45,645 nt of DNA, taken from Verrucomicrobiota bacterium. GTDB taxonomy: Bacteria; Verrucomicrobiota; Verrucomicrobiia; Chthoniobacterales; UBA10450. The position numbers and the translations under genes were made by a program. Positions 18,534-26,118 of the stretch are shown piece by piece (the stretch's first letter is position 1; every line of letters begins with the position of its first letter). The stretch is from NCBI GenBank assembly GCA_003218475.1, contig QHNR01000060.1, forward strand, positions 1-45,645. Direction: 5' to 3'. The notes under the pieces are model-generated. The model was not told where the DNA came from. It saw only the letters and a list, made by a program, of their open reading frames with translations, and searched no databases.

Positions 18534-18747
18534 CCTCACGGTTCTTGGGTTGAGACTGTCTATCCTCTTCGATTTGCCCCACAGTCGGAGACGGTTTCAC
18601 TTCTGTTGCGGAGGTCGGCTGGACCGGAGAACGATGAACGCGGCGTTCGTATCTCACGAATGCGATTGTGGTTAGAACGAGCATCACGATCAGCACGACA
18701 CGCTGTTCGTTTTTTGTGAGTTCGAAAATCCGGAACAAAGGTTTCAT
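18520..18747 (-). CDS. Small single-pass membrane protein, 75 aa
   Basis: The start at ATG 18747 overlaps the queC stop (ATGA, 18744-18747). Sequence: [18 protein letters not shown], a hydrophobic helix ([15 protein letters not shown]), then a charged, proline- and glutamate-rich tail ending KNREDEEE. A longer in-frame start at 18822 would run inside queC and is less likely. Similar short helix-plus-acidic-tail proteins are common companions in compact operons; function unknown. Confidence 0.6.
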   Translation of the reverse strand: MKPLFRIFELTKNEQRVVLIVMLVLTTIAFVRYERRVHRSPVQPTSATEVKPSPTVGQIEEDRQSQPKNREDEEE

Positions 18748-19430
18748 TTCTTCGCGTAACGAATTGGGTCTTTCATGCCGGCTTCGCGAAAGCCTTTCAG
18801 CCGCAGAAGACAGGAATCGCATTCGCCGCAGGCGAGACCTTCCGGCGTCGGATCATAGCAGCTATGGGTTAGTGAAAGATCGACATCGAGCTCGACGGCT
18901 TTGCGAATAATTTCGGCTTTTGAAAATTTGATCAGCGGCGTGTGAATTTGGAAGCGTCTGCCTTCGACGCCGGCCTTCGTTCCAATATTGGCGAGGTTTT
19001 CAAAGGCTTCGATGAATTCCGGCCGGCAGTCGGGGTAGCCGCTGTAGTCGATTGCGTTTACGCCGAGGAAGATGTCGCTGCCTCCCATTACTTCTGCCCA
19101 GGCGAGGGCGTAAGCTAGAAAGACCGTATTGCGCGCGGGCACATAGGTGATCGGGATTCCGTGTGCGATTTCTTTTCCGGAACGCTGCTTCGGAACAGCA
19201 ATATCAGCGGTGAGCGCCGAACCGCCAAAAACGCCCAGGTCGATCTTTGCGACGCGATGCTCTTTCGCGCCTAACGAATTCGCGACGCAACGGGCGGCTT
19301 CTGTTTCGATTTGGTGACGCTGACCGTAATCGAATGAGAGCGCGTGAGCTTCGTAGCCTTCTGCAATTGCGATCGCCAGTGTCGTGGTGGAATCAATCCC
19401 GCCACTCAGAAGAACGACTGCGCGTTTCAT
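18744..19430 (-). CDS. queC: 7-cyano-7-deazaguanine synthase
   Basis: 228 aa. Converts carboxy-deazaguanine to preQ0 using ATP and ammonia, an intermediate step in queuosine synthesis. The PP-loop is [18 protein letters not shown] at the N-terminus; [11 protein letters not shown] follows. The zinc-binding cysteines are in [18 protein letters not shown] near the C-terminus, and [17 protein letters not shown] is a strong family signature. queF lies about 205 bp upstream on the same strand with a repeat in between. No preQ1 riboswitch was recognised ahead of either gene. Confidence 0.96.
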   Translation of the reverse strand: MKRAVVLLSGGIDSTTTLAIAIAEGYEAHALSFDYGQRHQIETEAARCVANSLGAKEHRVAKIDLGVFGGSALTADIAVPKQRSGKEIAHGIPITYVPARNTVFLAYALAWAEVMGGSDIFLGVNAIDYSGYPDCRPEFIEAFENLANIGTKAGVEGRRFQIHTPLIKFSKAEIIRKAVELDVDLSLTHSCYDPTPEGLACGECDSCLLRLKGFREAGMKDPIRYAKK

Positions 19431-19476
19431 TTATTGGTAGCGCAATTTTGCACTACGACTGCCGCTTGGCGATTCG

Positions 19477-19563
19477 CCTCTCCCGTCGCGGGGAGAGGGT
19501 AGGGTGAGGGGTTGCGGTTTGTAGCCGTCTTGTGCGAACCCCTCACCTCAATCCTCTCCCCTT
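19477..19563. repeat. CTCTCCC-type dispersed inverted repeat
   Basis: CCTCTCCC and GGGAGAGG form a hairpin, followed by GGGTGAGGGGTT, which pairs with AACCCCTCACC about 20 nt later, and a further CCTCTCCCC. A shorter relative occurs at 37437-37471. It occupies the queC-queF gap. Confidence 0.65.
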
Positions 19564-19635
19564 TTGCGAAAGAGGAGAGGCGGAAAAACAAAGCTGAAAC
19601 GTTTTGGCATCCGCCGGTTCGCTCAAAGCGCCACA

Positions 19636-20076
19636 TTATCGGTGGTCGCGGCCAATTTCACGTTTGTCCGGGTACTCCGCACGAACCGTAAGGGCGATTC
19701 CGCCACGCGCGGAGAATTGCGCGGTGATGATTGCTTCGCGCGGCGCGCACGCTTTGACGAAATCGTCCAGGATGCGGTTCGTGACTGCTTCGTTGAACGC
19801 GTGCTCGTTTCGATACGACGCCAGATAAAACTTAAGCGACTTGCTTTCGACGCAGAGACGATCGGGTACGTAATCGATATCGATCTGGGCGAAATCAGGC
19901 TGCCCAGTAACGGGACAAACGGAAGTGAAATCATCTGTCTCAAAATGAATGCGGTAATTGCGGTTGGGCGCTGGATTCTGGAAGGTCTCAAGCCGCGCTT
20001 CTGCGGGCGAAGCAGGAAGTTTCGCGTCGCTGTGCCCGAGCAATGTTAATTGGCCTGCGCGTTTTCGTTTTGTCAC
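19636..20076 (-). CDS. queF: NADPH-dependent 7-cyano-7-deazaguanine reductase
   Basis: 146 aa, the short unimodular QueF form. It reduces the preQ0 nitrile to preQ1 with two NADPH. The active-site cysteine is in DFTSVCPVTGQPDFA. Further family motifs are ESKSLKFYLASYRNEHAFNE and TAQFSARGGIALTVRAEY. Together with queC it gives two consecutive steps of the queuosine route; queD, queE and tgt are not in the window. The basic N-terminus MTKRKRAGQLTLLG is typical. An ATG at 20076 is the only good start. Confidence 0.95.
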   Translation of the reverse strand: MTKRKRAGQLTLLGHSDAKLPASPAEARLETFQNPAPNRNYRIHFETDDFTSVCPVTGQPDFAQIDIDYVPDRLCVESKSLKFYLASYRNEHAFNEAVTNRILDDFVKACAPREAIITAQFSARGGIALTVRAEYPDKREIGRDHR

Positions 20077-20116
20077 GGCAGGTAACGTCCGTCGGAGCCG
20101 TTTCTGGTCAACCCGT

Positions 20117-20173
20117 GTAGAGGCGTTTGTGCCAAACGCCTGCGCCGTTGCTCGCCGCGGCGAGCAGTGCTAC
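20117..20173. repeat. BIME: paired REP elements
   Basis: GTAG at 20117-20120 followed by AGGCGTTT and AAACGCCT arms; then a second hairpin TTGCTCGCC/GGCGAGCA ending in CTAC at 20170-20173. It lies between the cupin gene stop and the queF start. Confidence 0.78.
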
Positions 20174-20206
20174 AACGCTTCAGCTACGATTTGACGTCAA
20201 TCGCCG

Positions 20207-20719
20207 CTATCCTCGCTGGAATGCGCGTAGATCGTCGGCCACGCCTGGATATTTCGCCGCCAGCGCTTCGACATCGCCGATTTCGACGTCGACTTTCTCT
20301 ACGCCGGGCCATTCTGTGCTCGCGCCGAGGAACCAGCGCCGTCGTCCGATGACGCGTGCAGTGTGGAACGTATTACCCGGAATTAAAAGCTGCACGCATT
20401 GACCCGCTTGCAGATCTGGACCTACGACGACGCGCTCGCTTGTTCCATTTTCGTGCAGCATCAGAACTTCAATCGGATCACCCAGGTAGCGGTGATAAAG
20501 CTGATCGTTGCGAATGCGATGCAGACGTACCGGCGCATCTGGGGTGACCATGAAATACAGTGCCGAACCCGCTGGCCGGCCATCAAGAAATGGTGCTGGG
20601 AGCCCGCCGGGCGCAATTCGTTGGTTGCTGATAAACGTGACGCGCACGAACCCGCATGTGGCGTGCGGCTCGAGCTTGAGCAGCGCGCGAACCTCTTCGG
20701 CGTTCAAATCATTGGTCAT
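20207..20719 (-). CDS. Cupin-fold DUF985 protein
   Basis: 170 aa from ATG 20719. The upstream in-frame part is encoded by the CGAACGT tandem repeat and is not part of the gene. Sequence features: ALLKLEPHATCGFVRVTF, then SALYFMVTPDAPVRLHRI and LYHRYLGDPIEVLML, which match the DUF985/Cupin_5 family, ending with LIPGNTFHTARVIGRRRWFLG and the distal EALAAKYPGVADDLRAF. Family members are small beta-barrel proteins of unknown biochemistry, possibly sugar-related. It is divergent from the DUF6572 gene across 60 bp of repeat. Confidence 0.82.
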   Translation of the reverse strand: MTNDLNAEEVRALLKLEPHATCGFVRVTFISNQRIAPGGLPAPFLDGRPAGSALYFMVTPDAPVRLHRIRNDQLYHRYLGDPIEVLMLHENGTSERVVVGPDLQAGQCVQLLIPGNTFHTARVIGRRRWFLGASTEWPGVEKVDVEIGDVEALAAKYPGVADDLRAFQRG

Positions 20720-20733
20720 TCGAGTTTGAACAT

Positions 20734-20770
20734 CGAACGTCGAACGTCGAACGTCGAACGTCCAATATCG
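20734..20770. repeat. Tandem CGAACGT heptamer-type repeat
   Basis: Four CGAACGT units, ending in a variant (CCAATAT). It fills the 60-bp divergent gap between the cupin and DUF6572 genes, so any promoter for either gene must overlap it. Confidence 0.8.
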
Positions 20771-20779
20771 CATCGGCTC

Positions 20780-21136
20780 ATGGACATCGAACCTGAAATT
20801 TCAAATAGCAAAAATCGAGCAAGTGTGATCGATGTAATCGCCCACGACCCGAAAACGGGTGAGACGGTTCTTGTAATGAACGAGCCTAACGAGTGGAACG
20901 GCTCGGATGAACAATTGCTCGCGTTACAGGAGCGGTTCAACGCTTACGTTTCATTTTTGCTCGACGGCGAAATGGCAACCGATCATCCGCATCTCGCCGG
21001 CAAACCGGCGCGCATTGAAGTGCGTTGCGCCCGCATGCCCGATGCTTGCGCGCTCGAATTGCTCGCTCTCATCCATGATCAGCTCGCCTTTCAGGAAATT
21101 AAATTGGAAGTCGTGGTGCGAGACGCAGCAGGTTAA
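20780..21136 (+). CDS. DUF6572 domain protein
   Basis: 118 aa, from ATG 20780 (MDIEPEISNSKN). The core VIDVIAHDPKTGETVLVMNE, then WNGSDEQLLALQERFNAYVS and FLLDGEMATDHPHLAGKP, matches the DUF6572 pattern as I remember it; the family has no known function. No signal peptide or membrane helix. The longer open frame upstream runs antisense through the cupin gene and is rejected. The MFS transporter gene follows after 25 bp in the same direction and may be co-transcribed. Confidence 0.7.
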   Translation: MDIEPEISNSKNRASVIDVIAHDPKTGETVLVMNEPNEWNGSDEQLLALQERFNAYVSFLLDGEMATDHPHLAGKPARIEVRCARMPDACALELLALIHDQLAFQEIKLEVVVRDAAG

Positions 21137-21161
21137 CACTTTTGGCTTTTAACCTTTCGGT

Positions 21162-22484
21162 ATGACACCGACAGATGTCGCGAGGGCGACCTTGCGGAAG
21201 ATCACGCTCCGGTTGATCCCGTTTCTATTCGTTCTGTACATCGTCGCCTGGCTGGATCGAGTGAACGTTGGCTTTGCGGCGCTACAGATGAATTCCGATC
21301 TCGGATTCAGTTCGGCCGCGTTTGGCTTCGGTTCGGGCGTGTTCTTCCTCGGTTACTGCTTGTTCGAAGTGCCGAGTAACCTCGTTTTACATCGCGTTGG
21401 AGCGCGGCGTTGGATCGCACGGATCATGATGAGCTGGGGAGTCATCTCAGTGGCCATGATGTTCGTTCGGAGCACGCTCGCTTTCTACGTCCTGAGATTT
21501 CTGCTGGGCGCTGCCGAAGCAGGTTTCTTCCCCGGCGTGATTTACTACCTGAGCTATTGGTATCCGGAGGCGAAACGCGCACGCGCGATCGCGGCGTTCA
21601 TGACAGCGGTTCCGGTGAGCGGTGTGATTGGCGGCCCGCTGTCCGGGGCGCTGCTCACTTTGAATGGAGCGCTCGGTCTTGCTGGATGGCAGTGGCTTTT
21701 TTTGGTCGAGGGAGTGCCCGCGATCTTGCTTGGCGCGATCGTGCTGCTTTATCTCAACGACCGGCCCGACGTGGCGCGCTGGCTGTCTCCAGTCGAGCGG
21801 GAATGGCTGACGAGCAATTTAGCGGAAGAACGAACTGCCCGCACCGCGCTAGGTCCTACTCGAATTTTGGCTGCGCTGACTAATCCGACAGTATGGCAGC
21901 TTGGGATTATTTTTCTTTTAGCCGCAATTGGTTTCTACGGGTACTCGTTTTGGGCGCCGCTCGTCATCAAGTCGCTCACAAGGAGCAGCGATCTTCGCAT
22001 TGGGCTGATTCTAGGGGCGATCAGCGCAGTTACGATCATCTTTATGGTGTTGAACAGTGCGCATTCCGATCGCACCGATGAACGCCCTTTGCATGTGGCC
22101 GTTCCGCTGCTGATCTCGGGCGTGGGTTTTCTTGGTTGCGCTGTGTTGTCCGAGCCGGGATTGGCCATTGCCTCGCTGGCGCTTGTGCCGATTGCGCACT
22201 GCGCGGCATACGGCCCGTTTTTCTCCATGCCAATGCGTTTTCTGACTGGAGCGCCGGCAGCCGCTGGCATCGCGCTGGTGGTGACGATCGCCAACGTGGG
22301 CGGGTTCATTGGTCCCACGTTGATGGGCGCGATGAAGGAACGCTTCGGTACACACGGCCCTGCATTCATGCTGCTAGCTGCATGTGCGATCGTAGCGGCA
22401 TTTCTCGCCCTGCGGCTACGGCGAGTTACATTTCTGCGCGACATGCGGGCTGGCGCGCGCGATGGGAATTTCGCTAAATTTTAA
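21162..22484 (+). CDS. MFS transporter, anion:cation symporter (ACS) type
   Basis: 440-aa inner-membrane protein with 12 predicted helices. LIPFLFVLYIVAWLDRVNVG is the helix 1 motif of the ACS family (tartrate, hexuronate and phthalate permeases). The cytoplasmic loop signature follows as RVGARRWIARIMMSWG, then FLLGAAEAGFFPGVIYYLSY (helix 4) and a second-half block with WAPLVIKSLT. The substrate is probably an organic or sugar acid, but it cannot be fixed by eye. The frame is intact. Confidence 0.87.
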   Translation: MTPTDVARATLRKITLRLIPFLFVLYIVAWLDRVNVGFAALQMNSDLGFSSAAFGFGSGVFFLGYCLFEVPSNLVLHRVGARRWIARIMMSWGVISVAMMFVRSTLAFYVLRFLLGAAEAGFFPGVIYYLSYWYPEAKRARAIAAFMTAVPVSGVIGGPLSGALLTLNGALGLAGWQWLFLVEGVPAILLGAIVLLYLNDRPDVARWLSPVEREWLTSNLAEERTARTALGPTRILAALTNPTVWQLGIIFLLAAIGFYGYSFWAPLVIKSLTRSSDLRIGLILGAISAVTIIFMVLNSAHSDRTDERPLHVAVPLLISGVGFLGCAVLSEPGLAIASLALVPIAHCAAYGPFFSMPMRFLTGAPAAAGIALVVTIANVGGFIGPTLMGAMKERFGTHGPAFMLLAACAIVAAFLALRLRRVTFLRDMRAGARDGNFAKF

Positions 22485-22566
22485 AGGATTAAAGCGTTGA
22501 ACCGTGTTAACGCGGGCGGATCGCTTCAACGATTCACTCGCGCAAAGAAATCTTCCAATAGCACCT

Positions 22567-22667
22567 TGTCATGTTGAGCGAAGCGAAACATCTCTGGTCG
22601 GCGTCTTAGCGCTCAGGAAGAGATAATCAGAGATTCTTCTCCCGCGACTGCGGGATTAGAATGACAA
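22567..22667. repeat. Dispersed repeat with TTGTCAT/ATGACAA ends
   Basis: Terminal TTGTCAT and ATGACAA, with GTTGAGCGAAGCGAAACATC just inside the left end and an AGATTCTTC plus a small GCGACTGCGGG hairpin towards the right. It is the second copy of the family seen at 14065-14171. It lies between the convergent MFS and amidotransferase genes. Confidence 0.7.
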
Positions 22668-22674
22668 TTCTGAG

Positions 22675-23340
22675 TTAACGATTCGACGATTCCAATCGCG
22701 CAAAGAAATCCTCGAATAACGCGTCGTAAATTCGGCTGCGTTCAGGATGATATTGGACAGCGAGTCCGAACGGGTATTTGCGCAGCCGCACCTGCTCGAT
22801 GATGCCATCATGCGCGGCCCACGCCTCCACTTCCAAGTCGTTGCCTAATTGATCGATCGCCTGGTGATGCGCGCTATTCACTTTGGAAAAACGATGCGAT
22901 GCTCCACGCGTACTGCGCAACGGCTGCACATCACGTTGCTTTTGCTCGGGCAGATTGTGTCCTTTGATGTCGAGCTTGAGCGTGCCGCCGAGTGCGACGT
23001 TGAACACCTGAAGGCCTTTGCAAATTGCCAGAATCGGTAACCCGCGCGAGAGCGCGTCCTGGACAGCCTGAAACTCCCAGCGGTCACGCTCCGCGTCGAT
23101 GTGTTTATCCAACACCGACGGATCGGGAACGTCCTGCCGCAGAAATTCCGGGGAAATATCGGAACCGCCTGATAGTAAAAGGCCGTCCATATCATCGAGC
23201 GGAACATTTCCCGTACGCGCGTTCCAAACTTTGATGTCAGGATGTTTCGCAAAAATTGTGCGAAAGGACTTAGCATCTTTTGGACGGATCCAGCTAGCCA
23301 GATTTGGCATTGGGCGAATTTGCGACTTGCCAATGGCCAT
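22675..23340 (-). CDS. Class I glutamine amidotransferase-like gamma-glutamyl hydrolase (PuuD-like)
   Basis: 221 aa cytoplasmic hydrolase. LLLSGGSDISPEFLRQ contains the GG-D-x-PE motif of the gamma-glutamyl-gamma-aminobutyrate hydrolase family; the nucleophile cysteine is in LAICKGLQVFNVALGG, and the histidine/glutamate pair is in FGLAVQYHPERS. GHNLPEQ and VNSAHHQAID are also conserved in this family. It would cleave a gamma-glutamyl amide bond in a metabolite. Starts at 23340 or 23310 (second Met) are possible. Its 5' end is 15 bp from the divergent serine hydrolase gene, part of the candidate system described in the findings. Confidence 0.88.
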   Translation of the reverse strand: MAIGKSQIRPMPNLASWIRPKDAKSFRTIFAKHPDIKVWNARTGNVPLDDMDGLLLSGGSDISPEFLRQDVPDPSVLDKHIDAERDRWEFQAVQDALSRGLPILAICKGLQVFNVALGGTLKLDIKGHNLPEQKQRDVQPLRSTRGASHRFSKVNSAHHQAIDQLGNDLEVEAWAAHDGIIEQVRLRKYPFGLAVQYHPERSRIYDALFEDFFARLESSNR

Positions 23341-23355
23341 GTAAAGAGCACTTCG

Positions 23356-24216
23356 ATGTTTAGCGTGGATGTATCCAACGGATTACATGAGGAACTGGAA
23401 GCCCTGGCGCTCAAAAACAAAGCTCGAGCCATCGGAGTGGCACTGCACGATCTCGAGACCGGATTCCGATTTTCATTGCGCGGCGACCGATGGTTTCATG
23501 CTGCAAGCACGATCAAAGTGGCAGTGCTCCTTGCAGTATTTCGAGCGGCAGACGAAGGCCGCCTTCGGCTCGATGATTCGTTACACGTGCGAAACCGTTT
23601 CTTCAGCGCAGCAGACGGATCGCTTTTTCGCGTCAGCCAAGATCGCGACGCGACGCCGGAGCTGTATGCGGCCATTGGACGGACCACGAAGATATCCGCG
23701 CTTGCGCACGCAATGATCTGTGGGAGCAGCAATCTCGCGGCTAATTTGCTGCTCGATTTTGTCGGAGTGGAGTATGCGCGGACGGTTCTGCGAGAAGCGC
23801 AAGTTGACGGGGTTGAGCTGCGGCGAGGCGTGGAAGACCACGGTGCGCATGAGCGCGCGATAAATAATGAAGCGACTGCCGACGGGTTGTTGAGTTTGTT
23901 GTCAGCGATCCGCGGCGATTTTCTTACGCCTGAAAGCAAACGAGAGGTGATCCGCATTCTGCTGGAGCAACGATTCAATTCGATGATTCCCGCCGGGCTC
24001 CCGCCGCACGCCACGGTCGCGCACAAGACCGGTGAGATTTCGACTGCCTGCCATGACATTGGAATCGTCTATTTGCCCGAACGCGAGCCATACATCGCCG
24101 CTATTTTAACTGAATTTGATTCGGAAAGGGAGGGGCGGCGCGAAACAGTCGCAGCGATTTCCGAAGCGATTTATCGATCGCTACTGCGAACAGAGCCGAA
24201 ATCAAATGAGGACTGA
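23356..24216 (+). CDS. Class A beta-lactamase-like serine hydrolase, no signal peptide
   Basis: 286 aa. The active-site SxxK is in HAASTIKVAVLLAVF (serine at about 52), the second motif is GSSNLAANLLL (in place of SDN) and the third is AHKTGEIS (KTG). TAIGRTTK-like helix and EATADGLLSLL lie between. The fold is that of beta-lactamases and DD-peptidases, but there is no signal peptide: the protein starts MFSVDVSNGLHEELEALAL, so it probably stays in the cytoplasm. The open frame begins earlier (23242) but that part is antisense to the amidotransferase gene. It overlaps the next gene by 11 bp and so is co-translated. Beta-lactam hydrolysis is unlikely to be the main role. Confidence 0.85.
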   Translation: MFSVDVSNGLHEELEALALKNKARAIGVALHDLETGFRFSLRGDRWFHAASTIKVAVLLAVFRAADEGRLRLDDSLHVRNRFFSAADGSLFRVSQDRDATPELYAAIGRTTKISALAHAMICGSSNLAANLLLDFVGVEYARTVLREAQVDGVELRRGVEDHGAHERAINNEATADGLLSLLSAIRGDFLTPESKREVIRILLEQRFNSMIPAGLPPHATVAHKTGEISTACHDIGIVYLPEREPYIAAILTEFDSEREGRRETVAAISEAIYRSLLRTEPKSNED

Positions 24217-24802
24217 GTTTCTGCGGCCGATTGACGGTTTGAAATTGCCTGAAGTATATCGCGCCTTGCTTCGACCAGGCGAAACTGGAGCAGATTTATA
24301 TGGCAATGCCCATCAGCTGCCGCGCTTTTTCTATGAAATCACTAGCTGGCAGCAAGCGCGCGAGGTTCGCCTGGCACCGCACTTTACGCTCGCGGAATTG
24401 ATGCTGGTTGATTGCCGCGAAGCGAGACTGCTCCTGGGTCAGTTTCCCCATTATGTGCCGTGCGCAATCGTTTTGCTTGCGAGATTGTTGGAGGATTTTC
24501 GCCGTGAGGTTGATGCGCCGGTGTTTATCAGCGCAAATGGCGGATACCGGTCGCCGGCGCATCAGATTGGCGGCGCGACAAGCATTCACGCCTGGGGCAC
24601 CGCTGCGAACATTTACCGCGTTGGAGACACGTTTCTGAATGATGTGAGGTCCATTGGGAAATATGGGGCAATAGCGGCGTCGCTCAGCCCGGCTGTGTTT
24701 GTTCGGCCGTTCGGATTGGAACGAGGGCAAACCAACGACCATCTCCACATCGATTTAGGGTTTGCGAGCTTGACTCCGCGCGAATGCAGCGACGCGAGTT
24801 GA
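24206..24802 (+). CDS. M15-like (D-Ala-D-Ala carboxypeptidase-fold) protein with altered metal motif
   Basis: 198 aa from ATG 24206, which overlaps the stop of the serine hydrolase gene. HFTLAELMLVDCREARLL resembles the N-terminal part of M15A peptidases; SANGGYRSPAHQIGG and SIHAWGTAANIY occupy the place of the SGYRSP and SxHxxGxAxD zinc motif, and DHLHIDLGF supplies the C-terminal histidines. The usual zinc-binding aspartate is an asparagine here (AAN). So the fold is clear but catalytic activity is uncertain: an active enzyme with a modified site, or a binding protein. No signal peptide. Third partner of the candidate cluster. Confidence 0.75.
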   Translation: MRTEFLRPIDGLKLPEVYRALLRPGETGADLYGNAHQLPRFFYEITSWQQAREVRLAPHFTLAELMLVDCREARLLLGQFPHYVPCAIVLLARLLEDFRREVDAPVFISANGGYRSPAHQIGGATSIHAWGTAANIYRVGDTFLNDVRSIGKYGAIAASLSPAVFVRPFGLERGQTNDHLHIDLGFASLTPRECSDAS

Positions 24803-24817
24803 GCTCTTGTTAAGGAC

Positions 24818-26095
24818 ATGAAGAATTTCGGAACAGAACGGGGCACCCGCGTTTCTCGCGAACGCACGCTTGTCGCGATACCGCCGCGTGCGGTGATCGG
24901 CCTGGAAGCAGAGTTTAATCTTTTCGTCAATGGACGCCGACGGCGCCCGGAAAAGGTATTTGGCGATCCGAGCCGGCTTGTGCGAAGGCGGATGATTCGG
25001 CGCACCGGCAAATCGTTTCAATCTCCAGCTGGCGGCGCGATTTATTTCGATACGGGTGTAATTGAGGTTGCGACACCAATTGTTGAACTCGAACCCGGCT
25101 GTTGTTATCGCGCTACGCGCTCACTGTGGGAGCAAATCCGGTTTTTACGAGCCGAGCTGGATCACTGGGCCAGGCGAAACCACTGCCAGTGCCGCCTCCA
25201 GGGTTTTAGCACGCATTACAATTTTTCATTTCCAAATGCGCGAAAATCAAAATTTCGCAACGCGACCAAGCTTGCGTATTTGCTCGCGCACATTTTGCCC
25301 GCACCCGTGTTTTTGTTGGCAACGAACCGGCAGAGCAGCGCGGTCGGCGTTCGGCCCCGCAGGATTCGAATTGAGGTCACAGCTGATTTTACCCCCGATC
25401 CTGCCTTGATGCTGGCGACATGTGCTTTCGTGGCGGGCGCCGTAGAAACGGTCCTTCGCTGGGAAGATTTTGGCCTGAGGCAATTGAACCGACATGAAAT
25501 TCCTCGCATCACGCCGTTTCGCCTGCGAAAACATTCTTCGCGTCGCGGGTGGCGCGTCACAGCCGATTCATTAGGCCAAGATCCTTTCACGTCGGATATC
25601 AATGCGCCGCTTTGGAAATTGCGCGACGGTCGAATACTTAGCTTGCGCGCAATCGCGGCGGAAATTTTGACGCCATTTCGCCGACAAGTTCGGCAAATCA
25701 GCGACTCGAGTACGCTGGAGCACATCGCCGCGGTTTTCGATGGAAATGCGCGCTCACTTCTCGATTTCGCGGAGCGCCCTCACGCGTACGATGATGTGGG
25801 GCGTGTAATCGATTGGGGCCGCCGCCGGATGCGACGTTGGTCACGGTCCAGGTACGAAAAAATTATCCATAGGGTGATCGCACGCGAACCGATGCGCATT
25901 GGACAAAAGCGGTATCGAGTGGACCGGGTGAACGGCTGGTATCAAGTCGAGTTTCGAGAGGTGGGAACCAGACGGCGCAGGACATTTAATCTCGATGAAC
26001 TAGTGCAGATGTCGGCTGCGAAAAAGCCAGCTTCCGTCGGATCGCGCAAACGCACGCCCGCCAAAAAGCGTCGCGCGATGAAGCTCAAGGAGTGA
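24818..26095 (+). CDS. Glutamate-cysteine-ligase-like protein (putative amidoligase)
   Basis: 425 aa. Resembles carboxylate-amine ligases of the GCS/glutamine-synthetase-like fold: VIGLEAEFNLF near the N-terminus (the GLExE metal motif), IYFDTGVIEVATPIVELEP, STHYNFSF in the place of the substrate-binding STHxN, and VRPRRIRIEVTADFTPDPAL, recalling the RxxIExRxxD segment. Basic C-terminal tail (RKRTPAKKRRAMKLKE). Such proteins join a carboxylate, often glutamate, to an amine with ATP; whether this one is active is unknown. It follows the M15-like gene after 15 bp. Annotation as an amidoligase is by motif pattern, not by overall similarity. Confidence 0.65.
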   Translation: MKNFGTERGTRVSRERTLVAIPPRAVIGLEAEFNLFVNGRRRRPEKVFGDPSRLVRRRMIRRTGKSFQSPAGGAIYFDTGVIEVATPIVELEPGCCYRATRSLWEQIRFLRAELDHWARRNHCQCRLQGFSTHYNFSFPNARKSKFRNATKLAYLLAHILPAPVFLLATNRQSSAVGVRPRRIRIEVTADFTPDPALMLATCAFVAGAVETVLRWEDFGLRQLNRHEIPRITPFRLRKHSSRRGWRVTADSLGQDPFTSDINAPLWKLRDGRILSLRAIAAEILTPFRRQVRQISDSSTLEHIAAVFDGNARSLLDFAERPHAYDDVGRVIDWGRRRMRRWSRSRYEKIIHRVIAREPMRIGQKRYRVDRVNGWYQVEFREVGTRRRRTFNLDELVQMSAAKKPASVGSRKRTPAKKRRAMKLKE

Positions 26096-26116
26096 CCCGA
26101 AAGCTTTCGGGGTCAC
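26092..26116. terminator. Palindromic terminator between convergent genes
   Basis: GTGACCCGAAAG and CTTTCGGGGTCAC form a near-perfect hairpin that contains the stop codon of the amidoligase-like gene (26093-26095) and ends 2 bp before the DUF885 stop. A bidirectional terminator is likely. The core CCCGAAAGCTTTCGGGG recurs at 45462-45481 in the rRNA operon, so it may also be a mobile palindrome. Only a short T-run (GTTT) follows. Confidence 0.6.
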
Positions 26117-26118
26117 GT

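Noticed and set aside
19431..19635. preQ1 riboswitch upstream of queC
   Set aside because: The gap is filled with a CTCTCCC-type repeat, and no small H-type pseudoknot aptamer pattern was visible; a covariance search would be decisive.
20734..20770. Possible CRISPR array or direct-repeat locus
   Set aside because: Units are 7-8 bp, without spacers of regular length and without cas genes nearby; the same holds for the other short tandem arrays.
23356..24216. Functional beta-lactam resistance gene
   Set aside because: Class A motifs are present (SxxK, KTG), but the SDN position is SSN and no signal peptide is visible, so a periplasmic beta-lactamase role is not supported.
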